Positions 27,864-37,470 of a DNA stretch of 64,000 bases are shown here, piece after piece (position 1 is the first letter of the stretch; every line of letters starts with the position of its first letter). The DNA lies in the NCBI GenBank assembly GCA_948144175.1, contig CANXME010002087.1, positions 1,671,501 through 1,735,500 on the forward strand, read 5' to 3'. Under the pieces are notes generated by a model. The model worked only from the letters and a program-made list of their open reading frames with translations, had not been told where the DNA came from and did no database searches. A program made the translations under genes and the position numbers. Source of the stretch: Closterium sp. NIES-65. Lineage: Eukaryota; Streptophyta; Zygnematophyceae; Desmidiales; Closteriaceae.

Positions 27864-28183
27864 TGCAAGGATCTGGTTCAGGAAAGATAATTCTATTGAA
27901 TGATTTACCTGGGTACAATACCCCGGGTGTTACTAGAAGGTTCGGCAGGTCGTGAAGCGTCCTGAACGGGTCCTTCCCGAATTCGGTAGAAGGCAATTCG
28001 GTGGCAACCGAAAAGCGATGTACTCAACCTAGTTCGGTGCCTACAATTGTAATTGCTATAGTAAAGGCAACGAATCTAGGAAATCAAGCAAAAGCATGCA
28101 AGATAAAATATAGATAAGCTAGTAATAACATGAATATGTCCAGGCAAGCTAGCAAAGCCCGCATAAGCCGGCGTACTCTTACA
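27864..28183 (-). repeat. 5' LTR of gypsy E, TATA segment deleted
   Basis: 320 bp, plus-strand TGCAAGGATC to TACTCTTACA. Against the 3' LTR it lacks about 40 bp after GGGTACAA, including the GGCTATATATAGG box. As the 5' LTR drives transcription, this copy probably lost its core promoter. AGCAA (28184-28188) follows. Confidence 0.88.
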
Positions 28184-29412
28184 AGCAAGGTCATATGGCC
28201 ACAAGTGGCGCCGTGGTTGGAAGTCGACGAGATCTCCAAAATCGGTGTGACTGTCTGGAATGTCGAAGTCCAGGATTTAGAAGTCATTGTCTGGGCACGC
28301 CTTGGCAATGTAGCGCGGCTTGCTGTCGCTAATAATGTATTCCTTCCAGTGCATTAGGATGCACCGGCTCTTAGGGTCCGTACTCATGAGGGCGCCGCTG
28401 TGAACGAGATGCTCGTAGGAGAGCAAATTGTACTTCAGACCCCGCACGATAAGTACGCCACTGAGGGTGATGTGCATGTCGTTGTCGTCTCCTTTGAGCA
28501 CGATGATGCCGCACACGCGGGCTTCAAGTTGCCAGTTGTTGGCCACCGTGATGACGGTGCATTCGAGATGAAGCAGTTAGACCCTACCATGTATTATCCA
28601 TAGCAGCTGTCAAGGTACCACGTGTTATATGCGTCAGTTTGATTAAGGGCTGAAAATGCGAGTTTCAGTGTGTTGCGATAGGGTATGCGCTTGTCGTCGG
28701 CCCAGCGGTAACTGTCAACGGGCCGAGTGTCAATGTAGTGCCAGTAGAAGTAGTTGTGAATGGACGGTGAATTTATGAAATCCTCGTCATGCGGCGGCGA
28801 CTCAAGCAGGGGGGTCGGCCCGTAGAAGTAGTTGTGAATGGACGGTGAATTTAGGTTTTGATGAGGGAACTTCAAACTGTTATTGCGGGAGCCAGATCGT
28901 TTTTGAACGGACATATGCCGAGTCTTTCGGCTGGAGACATGTTCCGTAGCAGAATGTATGCCATGAGTGATTCGTTATAATATTGGGCTCGCTTCATCGG
29001 TGCTGCTTGCGGGGCCTGGGTAGCTTCCGTTGAAGAAGCAAAAAATATGAGCGCTTAAGAGGAGCATTTCGAGCTCAAAACTCATGTAAAAATCTTGTCC
29101 GTTGAAAGTGGTGCTTTTGTGAATCTTCAAAATAACAAAGAACTTGTTATGTGCTGTGAGCATGACTTCGTCGCTTGGACGTGAAGTGGTTGGAGCGGCA
29201 ACGAGTTTGACCCGAGGTCAAATGCGGTTTGAGCCTGTTTCTTGCTGGTAGCAGCAGGTTGTTTGGGTTGTTGAGAGGTTTTGGGGTTTCCGTTATTCAT
29301 TGTTGCATTCCAGACTCCAGAATAGTGATGCGTTGGATGAGTTGCTCGAGTAGCATATTGCTGATACTGGTGTTTGCCGCAGAGTAAGGTTGGCGGGAGC
29401 TTTGGCTGTGGG
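28184..29412 (-). mobile_element. Copia F, 5' portion (gag and protease remnants)
   Basis: The minus strand from about 29300 reads MNNGNPKTSQQPKQPAATSK. FNGQDFYMSFELEMLLLSAH follows, a copia gag N-terminal block, then DAYNTWYLDSCYG near 28600. Protease-like sequence at 28277-28546 reads LKGDDNDMHITLSGVLIVRG and LKYNLLSYEHLVHSGAL. A 40-bp segment with GAATGGACGGTGAATTTA is duplicated at 28757 and 28840. Stops are frequent. It joins 9782 once gypsy E is removed. Confidence 0.7.
28277..28546 (-). pseudogene. Copia F protease-region fragment
   Basis: An open run of 89 codons, MANNWQLEARVCGIIVLKGD to IAKACPDNDF. The LxGVLxVxGLKYNLLS pattern is the typical C-terminal part of copia aspartic protease. 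The active site would be the WYLDSC segment just upstream, across a frame change. It is too decayed to work. Confidence 0.68.
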
Positions 29413-29591
29413 TGTCACAAAAGTAAGCACAGTGAGGAGCCATAGCTAGGGTTTAGCTAGCTAGGCAAGAGAGAAATGAACAAAGGAGGGGGTTCACTAG
29501 TAAGCAGGGTAGTACATATAGCAAACCCTAATCTGGGTTGTACTCACTCTAGAGTACCCGACTGGTGACTAGAGAATGATACATTCCGACA
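29413..29591 (-). repeat. 3' LTR of element N
   Basis: 179 bp, plus-strand TGTCACAAAAGTAAG to CATTCCGACA, with TAGCTAGGGTTTAGCTAGCTA inside. It is followed by CACCCCCATAGTCAAAGTGG, the purine tract in minus orientation, as in copia C. Confidence 0.82.
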
Positions 29592-30080
29592 CACCCCCAT
29601 AGTCAAAGTGGGGTATAATCAGCACAGCAAGCAGTCATAGAGCAGGTTCACAAAGACAAGCAAAGCTAGAGGCAGTCCCAGAGGGCAAGTGAGGAGGAGT
29701 GACTGTGAGAGGAGAAGGGATGGGAGGTGATGGTGGAAGCTGCAGACACACAGGAGCGGCTGGCTCAGTGGCTACCGAAGCAATGGCTCAAACTACAGGA
29801 GTAACTGGCTCCGCGGAGATTATAGCCTCCTGAGTGGAGCAACTAACCCACAACCGACTGGCGACTACCGGAGATTGTAGCCTCCGGACTACCGACGCTG
29901 CTGGCGACACGACTGCTGCCTCCGATTGACTTCCCCCAACTGTCCCACACCCCTTTCACACACCCCCTGCTGAATCCCTAGCTCCACTCTCACGTACCCT
30001 AAACCCCCGGCTCCCACACACCCACCCCCCTCAGCGGCAGCTGCAGCAGTGGGAGACAGAGGAGGAGGAGGAGCTGCAGG
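29592..30080 (-). other. Element N internal tail
   Basis: No coding signal. The sequence runs from the purine tract through CAAGTGAGGAGGAGTGACTG and repeated CTGGCTCAGTGGC/GACTACCGGAG-type phrases to a GGAGGAGGAGGAGC tract. It appears to be the remaining 3' untranslated part directly joined to the leader after loss of gag-pol. Confidence 0.6.
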
Positions 30081-30823
30081 TTACCCACAACGTTCACCCC
30101 CATGCCCACCACCCCCAAACCCTAATGCAGATAGGAGCGCGTGAAGCAGCAGGGGCGGTTCACGGAGGGAAAGGGAGGAGGCAGGGGGGTCTCCGGAGTG
30201 CCACGAAGGAGCAGGACGCGGGCCCCCCGAGGGCGCCACGGCTGGTGACGGGAGGGGGTCCGCGCACGGGCCCCCGAGGGCGGCTCGACGGGCGACGGAA
30301 GGGGTCGCGCGCGGGCCCCCAAGGCGCCGCGACGAGGCGACGGGAGAGGGGGGCGCGCGGGCCCCCAAGGCGCCGCGACGAGGCGACGGGAGGGGGCGAC
30401 GCGCGGGCCCCCAAGGTGCCGCGAAGAGGCGACGGGAGGAGGGGAACGTGCGGGTCCCCAAGGCGCCGCGACGAGGCGACGGGAGGGGCCGGCGCGCGGG
30501 CCCCCACGAGAGCGCCACGACGGGTAACAGGAGGGGGTGGCGGGCTGGCCTCCGGGGCGCCGCGACGAGTGACGGGAGGGGGCAGCGGGCGGGCCCCCTA
30601 AAGATGCCGCAACGGAAGATGGGGGGCAGCGCACGGGCCCTCTGAAGGCGCCTCGACGGACAGTTAAACTGCCACGCGACCCGAGCGCGCAGCGGACAGA
30701 AAAAGCCGCCACGCGCTCCGAGCGCGTGGCGGAAAGAAAATAACACGTCGCGTACCACGGGGCACGCGACAAACAGAACGACAGCGGAAGCAGTTGGTGG
30801 GCCCACAGGCCAGAATCGTAAAT
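30081..30823 (-). repeat. GC-rich repeat leader of element N
   Basis: Repeats of GGCGCCGCGACGAGGCGACG and GGAGGGGGNNGCGCGCGGGC, spaced about 50-60 bp, fill 30180-30660. Long open frames on both strands reflect the composition. The GGTGGGCCC motif (30796-30804) sits between this block and the PBS; GTGGGCCCAC is a 10-base palindrome. Confidence 0.8.
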
Positions 30824-30905
30824 GCTCTGAAACCATGTCACAAGAGTAAGCACAGTGAGGAGCCATAGCTAGGGTTTAGCTAGCTAGGCAAGAGAGAAAT
30901 GAACT

Positions 30906-31747
30906 AGGATCATAGGGTACATCCCAATATTCAGTACACACCGTGGTTCCACTGTTTTCTCCTGGACAACTAGCTGGCCTGGGGTGCGTGGAGAAAGGCT
31001 CTTCTCCAACGCCAGGAGTAGAGGTAGTAACCGTGCAGGTTAACCCTGAGGGGGTGGATCCGGTCGACGCCTGCGATCCACTGGATGCATCCTGGAGGGG
31101 TTTTCGGAGTTTCTGCAGCTTCTTTTGAACTCCCAGCTGCCTCTTCAGCTGCTTCAGCTCCATAGACTTCTTCCCTAGGGAGTGGAGAGTCGTCTTGGGC
31201 TGGTTCCGGGAGAGGACGTTGACGCCGTGAAAAGGTCTACTCCTTTCCACACTCCTTATTTTTTTCCCAAGCTCCGTAGGCATCGGTACCACTTCTTTAA
31301 TTGTCTGCTTCCTCTGGAGTTCTTCCAAGAATTTGTTTATGGCTCCGGACCCGCGAAAATCGCCAGTCTTCATTAAAAAATCTTTGAAAGATAACTTAAA
31401 CGAATTCTGTTTTTTTCCGGGGTCGAACTGGAGAGTTCCCGTCTTGGTCGAGTCTGTTTTCGCAGAGGTTTTCTTTTCCTCGGCGAATTCCTCTGACAAA
31501 TTTCGGTCAAGGGGCTTGGGATTTCGCCCTTGATTCTCCAAATCTCGCGCCCAATGTTGTCCTTCAATTTCGATTCGGTCCAGATTGCGCTGACGCTTTC
31601 GGATCTGCTTTTCCTCGCCAGCACGATCTGCAATCACTGGCGAGATCCGTTTTTTGACTTTTTGTCTTTAGTTTTGCCACTCCCACGAGCTCGGAATGCC
31701 GCACATGCTGATTTCATGTGAAAACAGTCGACAATCCGATTTCCGTT
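30906..31747 (-). pseudogene. Gypsy H gag end and gag-pol linker (left of copia G)
   Basis: From 31747 on the minus strand the gag knuckle completes as NRIVDCFH, then a basic linker (RARGSGKTKDKKSK). After a stop at about 31637 a 253-codon frame has GKKQNSFKLSFKDFLMKTGD, RPFHGVNVLSRNQPKTTLHS and CTEYWDVPYDPSS. Gypsy E has the same linker blocks. The element is cut at about 30906 before the protease core, so pol is lost. Confidence 0.78.
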
Positions 31748-32766
31748 TGTTGTGCCAACACATTACAGTGGCACGGTTATCGCACTCCCATTAGGCCTAC
31801 AAGACTGCTCAGCTTCTGGAATTTTGTGGGGAGGGGTTTTCAACATGTGTTCTTCAAACCCTCAAAGTTTCAGAGTTTTTGAAGCAGTTACCAAGGCGTG
31901 ACAACATTTTATGTTTCAAGACTTATGGCATCCCGGAAGTGTGTGTTACTCCTTTTTGGTAACACCCGAGTTCACCATTTCGGCTGCTGACTCGTCTACC
32001 AAGCTCTGATTGGTCGGAAATTCGGTCTGGCAGTTCTATTCCCCGCTTTGCAGATGTTCACCAAGTTTCAGAACGATCCAACATGTGAGCATTGCGTGAC
32101 AGCTGCCGAAATGCACTGTTCCGTAGTCATGGTGCACTGTTGGCAGCATTTCCCTTGCCACCCTTTCATTGTTGTCATGCCAATGGTGCAGGGACAGAGA
32201 ATGAGACAAGAAGTACAGGTGGTCAAGTGGGACTCTACAGCCCTCATTTTGAGAAGTGTGGTCTTCCTGGAACCAGCTTGCAAGAGGGTGCAAGTGGGAA
32301 GACAAGCTGACTCATGTTGGCTTGACTCACTATTGGTAGCCTTGAGTACAGCTCTGAACATCCATGTGTGGTTGGCTTTGCTGACCTAGCTAGGACGTTT
32401 CCCATCCTTCTCTAGCCTTTCTCCCCTAGGACTCAACCTTCTCTGAGTTCCCAGGATGACCTAACCCCTTATGAGTCCCCTAGGCAATGTTGTACTAACC
32501 TCTTCCTTGCATCAATGAGAATACACGTTTTTTCAGCCGAGCTTACGTTCTCGTTCACTGCGTAGTACACACACCTCTGATAATAGCACGTTATATACCG
32601 TTGGAAAGCAGACACCTAAGGCTAACCGCTGTCCAAGTTTCAGCCTCGTATGGTTTTGGAGCTGATCGTGACGGCGTTTTGAACAGAGGCGGTTTGAAGA
32701 CGTCAGATTCTGCTTAGGGGGTTTCATGGGCATCCGCGACCTCTAAGTGGACTCTTGACTATAACA
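31748..32766 (+). repeat. 5' LTR of copia G
   Basis: 1019 bp, TGTTGTGCCAACAC to GACTATAACA. A TATATA box is at about 32592-32597 (CACGTTATATACCG), a plausible core promoter about 170 bp from the LTR end. Short open frames in the LTR exist in both copies and are not taken as genes. Confidence 0.95.
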
Positions 32767-32768
32767 AG

Positions 32769-32780
32769 TGGTATCAGAGC
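32769..32780 (+). other. Primer-binding site, copia G
   Basis: TGGTATCAGAGC lies two bases after the LTR end. It is a perfect match to the usual initiator-Met tRNA complement. The leader is very short: the gag ATG follows at 32806, unlike the long leaders of B, C, D and N. Confidence 0.95.
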
Positions 32781-32805
32781 TGTTCTACTCTGTTCTTGGG
32801 TGAAT

Positions 32806-35800
32806 ATGGAGGCTGAAGGTTCTGCTCCAGCTAGTCCCAGTGGCAGTGGTGGCGTGAGAGGCGCTGGGGAAGCGGGAAGAGGCGTTGCTGGCAGATCTGC
32901 ACCAATGGCTTCTGTTTCAACATCAGCTAAGGATGATGTGAAGGCATTCAACCTGGAGAAGTTCTCTGGGGATGATTGGGCATCATGGAGCTTCAGGATG
33001 GAGCTCCTCTTCAACCATTATGGGCTGCTTGAAGTGATGGATGGAGAATTGAAGAGGCCTGCGAGCGAAGGAGCGACCAAGGAATGGGATCGCCGGTCCA
33101 AGGATGGATTCTTCCTTCTCTCCCAATGCCTCTCATCCAACCAGCTGCACCACATCAAGCATCTCATCAAGGAAGTTGAGTGTGGTCCTAAGGCATGGAA
33201 GATATTGAAGGATGTCCATGCCCCCAGCAGCGAAGCTATGGTGGTGGTGCTCGAGCGACAACTCCATGCGGTGAAGATCAACGAGGGTGATGCCGTACAA
33301 GGAGCGTTCGATCAACTCAGGGACCTCTATGTGAAGCTCTCTGCTGCTGGTGTGGACTACCCTGAAAAATTCAAGTGCTACAAGGCTCTCTCCCTGCTGC
33401 CGGAGTCGTGGGGGCCCTTGGTGGTCAACCTTAATGGCATGAAGGACTCGTGGTCCCTTGAGTGGATTCGCGCGCAAGTTCTTCAAGAGGAGTTTCGGAG
33501 GAAGGAGCTGACCGCCGCTGCCGGTGAAGGTGGAGGTTCAGCCTACGGCATGAAGGGCTTCAAGGGGCGTGGCAGCAAGAAAGGCAAGGCCAAGGAAGGC
33601 TCTCGAGGGGAGCAGCATTTGGGAGGGAAGCGTGGCAACAAGGGAGGCAAGCGGTGTGGCGGCAAGTGTTGGTATTGCCATGTGGAAGGGCACCCATGGT
33701 TCAAGTGCCGCAAGCTACCTGACGGCTGGAGGCCTAGTCAGCCATCAATTGAGGGCTCCAAGGGTGTTCATGGAGCTATGGGAGAAGGCGTGGGCAGTGA
33801 GGAGGGGGATGGAGGTGCTGGCGGATACGGCGGCATGTTCTACCATGTAGGAGAGGCGTGCTCCGAGGACATGGTTGTGCCGGCCAGCAAGGTTGCTCTT
33901 CACCGCTCCTCGCATTGGGTCATCGACACGGGAGCCTTCATGACCATGACCAACCGAGAGGATCTACTGGATGAAGTTAGGCCATCAAAGGCAGCCACTG
34001 TGGTTTCAGCCACCGGCCAAGTTGTACCCGTGCGTGGCGAGGGGAGAGCCATGTTCATGGGTGCGGATGGGAGGCTTGTGGGGCTGAAGCGTGTTCTCCT
34101 TGTTCCTGGATTGTGTGCCAACCTCCTCTCTACCAAGGCCCTAAGTGAGGCAGGGATGAAGATGGAGATGTTGGGCACAAAGGTTTTCAAGGCAACTCTG
34201 GATGGGCGCGTGTTGTGGGACCTCCGAGGCGGCAAGGACATGCACCGGTCCATGTGGGAGATACCGGTGCTGCCATGGAAGGAGGCGGCTGCGCGCTTGG
34301 CTGCTGGAGGTGTGAGAGGAGGGCGTGTTAACCACGTGGACAATGGAGGAGGTGGTGATGATAGTGATGGTGGGCTCCTTGGGCATGGAAGGGCTGAGTT
34401 ACCAAGTGTAACTCCTAGCACGGGTGAGACGGATTGGCTCACCGCACACCGTCGCTTTGGCCACGTGGTGCTACCTCAGTTGCAGCAGCTGTTCAAGGAG
34501 GAAAGGGTCAAGGGGCTGATGATAAAGGGGGAGCCCAAGGAGGTGGGATCTTGTGAGACTTGCTTGACCAGCAAGTTTTCACGGTTTCCCTTCCATTCGG
34601 TGGAGGGGAAGTCGAGTGACCCAGTGGAGCTCGTGCATGTAGATCTGGTGGGACCCATGAAGGTGAAGGGAGATGGTGGGGCCCTGTATTCCATGACCAT
34701 GGTGGATGATAACACAAGGCTCACCTGGTCCTTTCCACTTGCAAAGAAAAGTGATGCTGCAAGGATCATCATTGAAGAGTGGCTGCCCTTGGTGGAGCGA
34801 GAGAGCGGCAAGCGGGTGAAGGCGATTCGTAGCGACCGTGGTGGGGAGTTCTTGGGAGCGGAGTTCCGGAGCTGGCTGAAGCGGCATGGCATCAAACAGC
34901 AGCTCACCACGGCCTACACTCCTCAATCCAATGGCGTGGCAGAGAGAGCGAACCGGACCATCATGGAGGGTGGGAGAACGATGTTGGTAGACTCGGGTCT
35001 ACCCTTACGATTCTGGCCCCTCGCTATTCGCCATGCCACCGTCATCAAGAACCGAGTATTGACTCATCTGGGAGGGCAGCATTGGGTCCCTATGGAGAAG
35101 TGGAGAGGCAAGAAGCCCCTGGTGGATATGCTTCGAGTCTTCGGGTGCATGGGACTCGTGCACGTCCCTAAGGAGAAGCGTGACAAGCTTCAAGCGGCGG
35201 CGGTGTGGGCTGTTCATTTGGGACTTGCACAAGGGAGCAAAGGGTGGCTCATGTGGGACCCAATAGCCAACACCATCTTCACCACCAGAGATGCCAAGTT
35301 CATGGAGGGGCTCATGTTCAAGGAGTGGTTGGAGCGAGGGAGGAGCAAGGTCACCATTCCGCTCGGAATAGAGGTGGGAACGAACGATCCACTCCTCATT
35401 CCCATCGAGTTGTCTTCATCTTCAGAGGTAACGGAGGTGTCACATGACTTGGGAGGTGTTGAAGGGGAGGCAACAGAGGTGGAAGGAGTTTTGCAGCAAG
35501 AGGAGGCCCCTGTAGCTGAGAGATGTGATGCCGGGGAGGAGGTGCAGCAGCCAACATCATCCCCTTCACTTCCATCAAGGCGGACAACCCAAGGGAAGCG
35601 TGGTGCTGTCCGCGGTGGAGTTAAGGAGGGTGCAGCCAAGGAGAGGCCCAAGAGAGCTGCTCACCCAAGGGATTTCCTCAAGTATGAAAGGCTTGGGGGT
35701 CCTAAGGCATTGCTGGTCCAGGGGGAGGAAGATGATGAGGAGAAGGGAGCCGAGGGAGAGATGGAGCAGATTTGTTGCTTCGGTGCCAACTTACCTCATG

Positions 35801-37413
35801 AACCGGCTTCAATGGAGGAAGCACTTGCTGGAGATGATCGAGAGGCTTGGTTGGCTTCAAGGGAGGATGAGTTTCAGAGCCTCATGGAGAATGGAACATG
35901 GACCCCCACTGATCTGCCCCCTGGAAGAAAGGCATTGGATTGCACGTGGATATTACGTGTGAAGACCGATGCGGAGGGGAAGTTGGAGAGGCGCAAAACA
36001 AGACTTGTGATCAAGGGCTTCCAGCAGAGGGAGGGGGTTGACTTCAAGGAGGTGTTTGCTCCTGTTGCCAAGGCTACTACGCTCCGGGTGTTGCTAGCAG
36101 CAGCTGCTGTTTGTGGTTGGAAGGTGGAGCAAATGGATGTGAAGACGGCTTTCCTCTATGGCATGGTAGATGAGGAGATCTACATGAAGCAACCAGAGGG
36201 GTATGATGATGGGAGCGGACGTGTTTGCAGGCTCAACAAGGCCCTCTATGGCCTCAAACAAGCTCCAAGGTGCTGGTATGCAAGGCTGATGGAGGTGTTG
36301 GAGGCTCTTGGCTTCAAAGTCAGCGGGTGCGACGAGAGTCTCTTCATGACCGAGGGGGAGGAGGAGAAGGTGTTTCTCCTTGTCTATGTCGATGACTTTC
36401 TCCTCTTCTCTCCATCTCTAGAGAGGATCAAGGAGGTGCAAGGGAAGCTGAAGGAGACCTTTCAATGCAAGGCCCTTGGACCGGTGGGGTATTACCTTGG
36501 TCTTCACGTGGAGAGGGACGAGGTGAAGGGATGGTTGAGGCTTCACCAACACAAGTACCTTGCAGCCATGGGGGAGAGGTATGGGCTGGAGGAAGGGAGG
36601 AGTGTGAAGACTCCTCTACCCTCAGGGTTTCAGCTACACCTTGATGAAGAGGAGGGTGAGGTGTTGGAGCCCGAGTTGCAGCGTCGGTTCCAGTCAATGG
36701 TGGGGAGCTTGATGTATGCTTTGGTCAACACTCGCCCCGATATTTCATTCGCGGTTTCGCAGCTGGCTCGTGTGGTGTCTAGGCCCCTTCAAGAGCACCT
36801 TGATGCAGCAGAGAGGCTGGTGAGGTACTGCATGGCAACCTCAAGGGTGGGGCTGCAATATTCAGTGCATGAGCAGCTGAAGCAAAAGGGAGTGGAGGAG
36901 GTGAGCACGAAGACCGGTGCACCTGCAAGGCGTGGACACTTGTACCTCTCGTGCTTCACTGACGCTACATGGGCAAGTGACATTAGTGATGCAACATCCC
37001 ATGGTGGCTATGTATGCTGTGTTGGAGGGAGTCCAGTGAGCTGGAAGTCTAAGAAGCAAGGGGAGATAGCTCACTCATCAACGGAGAGCGAGTACATGGC
37101 GTTGTTTCATGGGGTGAAGGAGGTGATTTGGATGAGGAGGTTGCTTGAGGAGTTGGGGCAGGAGCAAGAGGGTCCTACAGCTGTGTTTTGTGACAGCCAA
37201 GGAGCAATTGCAATGGCTCGCAATGCTGTGCTCCATGGGCTGAACAAGCACATGCATATCAAATGGCATTGGGTGAGGAAGGAGGTGAAGAAGGGCACGG
37301 TCTCCTTGCACTACATCAACACTACCAAGCAACCTGTAGATTTTTTTACGAAGCGGCTTGCAGAGCATCAGCATTGGACCTGCGCCAACTTGTGTGGCAT
37401 GTCCTTCAACTAA
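32806..37413 (+). CDS. Copia G gag-pol polyprotein (1535 residues)
   Basis: One open frame. The ATG at 32806 is the first after the PBS; the frame also stays open upstream into the LTR without an ATG. Gag: FSGDDWASWSFRMELLFNHY and later blocks; zinc knuckle CWYCHVEGHPWFKC at about residue 287. Protease: HWVIDTGAFMTMTN near 375. Pre-integrase: HRRFGHVVLPQL near 547. Integrase: LVHVDLVGPM, AIRSDRGGEFLG and SNGVAERANRTI with D, D, E near 612, 675 and 712. RT: CTWILRVKTDAEGKLERRKT, LYGLKQAPRCWY, LLVYVDDFLLF near 1195. RNase H: CFTDATWASD, STESEYMALFHG, FCDSQGAIAMA. It ends CANLCGMSFN. No break is seen. Confidence 0.96.
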   Translation: MEAEGSAPASPSGSGGVRGAGEAGRGVAGRSAPMASVSTSAKDDVKAFNLEKFSGDDWASWSFRMELLFNHYGLLEVMDGELKRPASEGATKEWDRRSKDGFFLLSQCLSSNQLHHIKHLIKEVECGPKAWKILKDVHAPSSEAMVVVLERQLHAVKINEGDAVQGAFDQLRDLYVKLSAAGVDYPEKFKCYKALSLLPESWGPLVVNLNGMKDSWSLEWIRAQVLQEEFRRKELTAAAGEGGGSAYGMKGFKGRGSKKGKAKEGSRGEQHLGGKRGNKGGKRCGGKCWYCHVEGHPWFKCRKLPDGWRPSQPSIEGSKGVHGAMGEGVGSEEGDGGAGGYGGMFYHVGEACSEDMVVPASKVALHRSSHWVIDTGAFMTMTNREDLLDEVRPSKAATVVSATGQVVPVRGEGRAMFMGADGRLVGLKRVLLVPGLCANLLSTKALSEAGMKMEMLGTKVFKATLDGRVLWDLRGGKDMHRSMWEIPVLPWKEAAARLAAGGVRGGRVNHVDNGGGGDDSDGGLLGHGRAELPSVTPSTGETDWLTAHRRFGHVVLPQLQQLFKEERVKGLMIKGEPKEVGSCETCLTSKFSRFPFHSVEGKSSDPVELVHVDLVGPMKVKGDGGALYSMTMVDDNTRLTWSFPLAKKSDAARIIIEEWLPLVERESGKRVKAIRSDRGGEFLGAEFRSWLKRHGIKQQLTTAYTPQSNGVAERANRTIMEGGRTMLVDSGLPLRFWPLAIRHATVIKNRVLTHLGGQHWVPMEKWRGKKPLVDMLRVFGCMGLVHVPKEKRDKLQAAAVWAVHLGLAQGSKGWLMWDPIANTIFTTRDAKFMEGLMFKEWLERGRSKVTIPLGIEVGTNDPLLIPIELSSSSEVTEVSHDLGGVEGEATEVEGVLQQEEAPVAERCDAGEEVQQPTSSPSLPSRRTTQGKRGAVRGGVKEGAAKERPKRAAHPRDFLKYERLGGPKALLVQGEEDDEEKGAEGEMEQICCFGANLPHEPASMEEALAGDDREAWLASREDEFQSLMENGTWTPTDLPPGRKALDCTWILRVKTDAEGKLERRKTRLVIKGFQQREGVDFKEVFAPVAKATTLRVLLAAAAVCGWKVEQMDVKTAFLYGMVDEEIYMKQPEGYDDGSGRVCRLNKALYGLKQAPRCWYARLMEVLEALGFKVSGCDESLFMTEGEEEKVFLLVYVDDFLLFSPSLERIKEVQGKLKETFQCKALGPVGYYLGLHVERDEVKGWLRLHQHKYLAAMGERYGLEEGRSVKTPLPSGFQLHLDEEEGEVLEPELQRRFQSMVGSLMYALVNTRPDISFAVSQLARVVSRPLQEHLDAAERLVRYCMATSRVGLQYSVHEQLKQKGVEEVSTKTGAPARRGHLYLSCFTDATWASDISDATSHGGYVCCVGGSPVSWKSKKQGEIAHSSTESEYMALFHGVKEVIWMRRLLEELGQEQEGPTAVFCDSQGAIAMARNAVLHGLNKHMHIKWHWVRKEVKKGTVSLHYINTTKQPVDFFTKRLAEHQHWTCANLCGMSFN

Positions 37414-37470
37414 GGGAGGCAGCTTCAGGGAGCAGCTAAGGGATGAATGAGAGCACGATGAGGGGGAGTT

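Larger units (their letters stand above)
9788..28183 (-). mobile_element. Gypsy E: chromodomain Ty3/gypsy element split by copia D and C
   Basis: The outer 5-bp duplications AGCAA (9783-9787 and 28184-28188) are perfect. LTRs lie at 27864-28183 (5') and 9788-10149 (3'). Without D and C the element is about 4.8 kb. On the minus strand the order is gag, zinc knuckle, protease, RT C-terminal part, RNase H, integrase, chromodomain, purine tract. This is the chromovirus order, with integrase after RNase H. The RT core is missing, and the coding sequence has stops, frameshifts and altered catalytic residues. Confidence 0.93.
29413..30905 (-). mobile_element. Element N: coding-free LTR element (TRIM-like copia derivative)
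   Basis: A 179-bp LTR at 29413-29591 and the first 70 bp of the other LTR at 30836-30905 match with one mismatch (TGTCACAAAAG/TGTCACAAGAG). PBS TGGTTTCAGAGC (minus, 30835-30824) has one change from the initiator-Met site. A purine tract lies at about 29592-29610. The body has only a tail and a GC-rich leader (30080-30800), with no gag or pol. GGGCCCACC at 30804-30796 marks it as a B/C/D relative. The right LTR is cut by gypsy H. Confidence 0.82.

Noticed and set aside
30081..30866. 261- and 243-codon minus-strand frames and plus-strand frames in element N
   Set aside because: They lie in the repeat leader between PBS and tail and overlap each other in different frames, so they look like composition artefacts.
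32048..32389. 113-codon frame in the copia G 5' LTR, repeated at 37771-38112
   Set aside because: It occurs in both LTR copies, so the duplication is explained by the LTR. No domain was recognised and the LTR is regulatory DNA.
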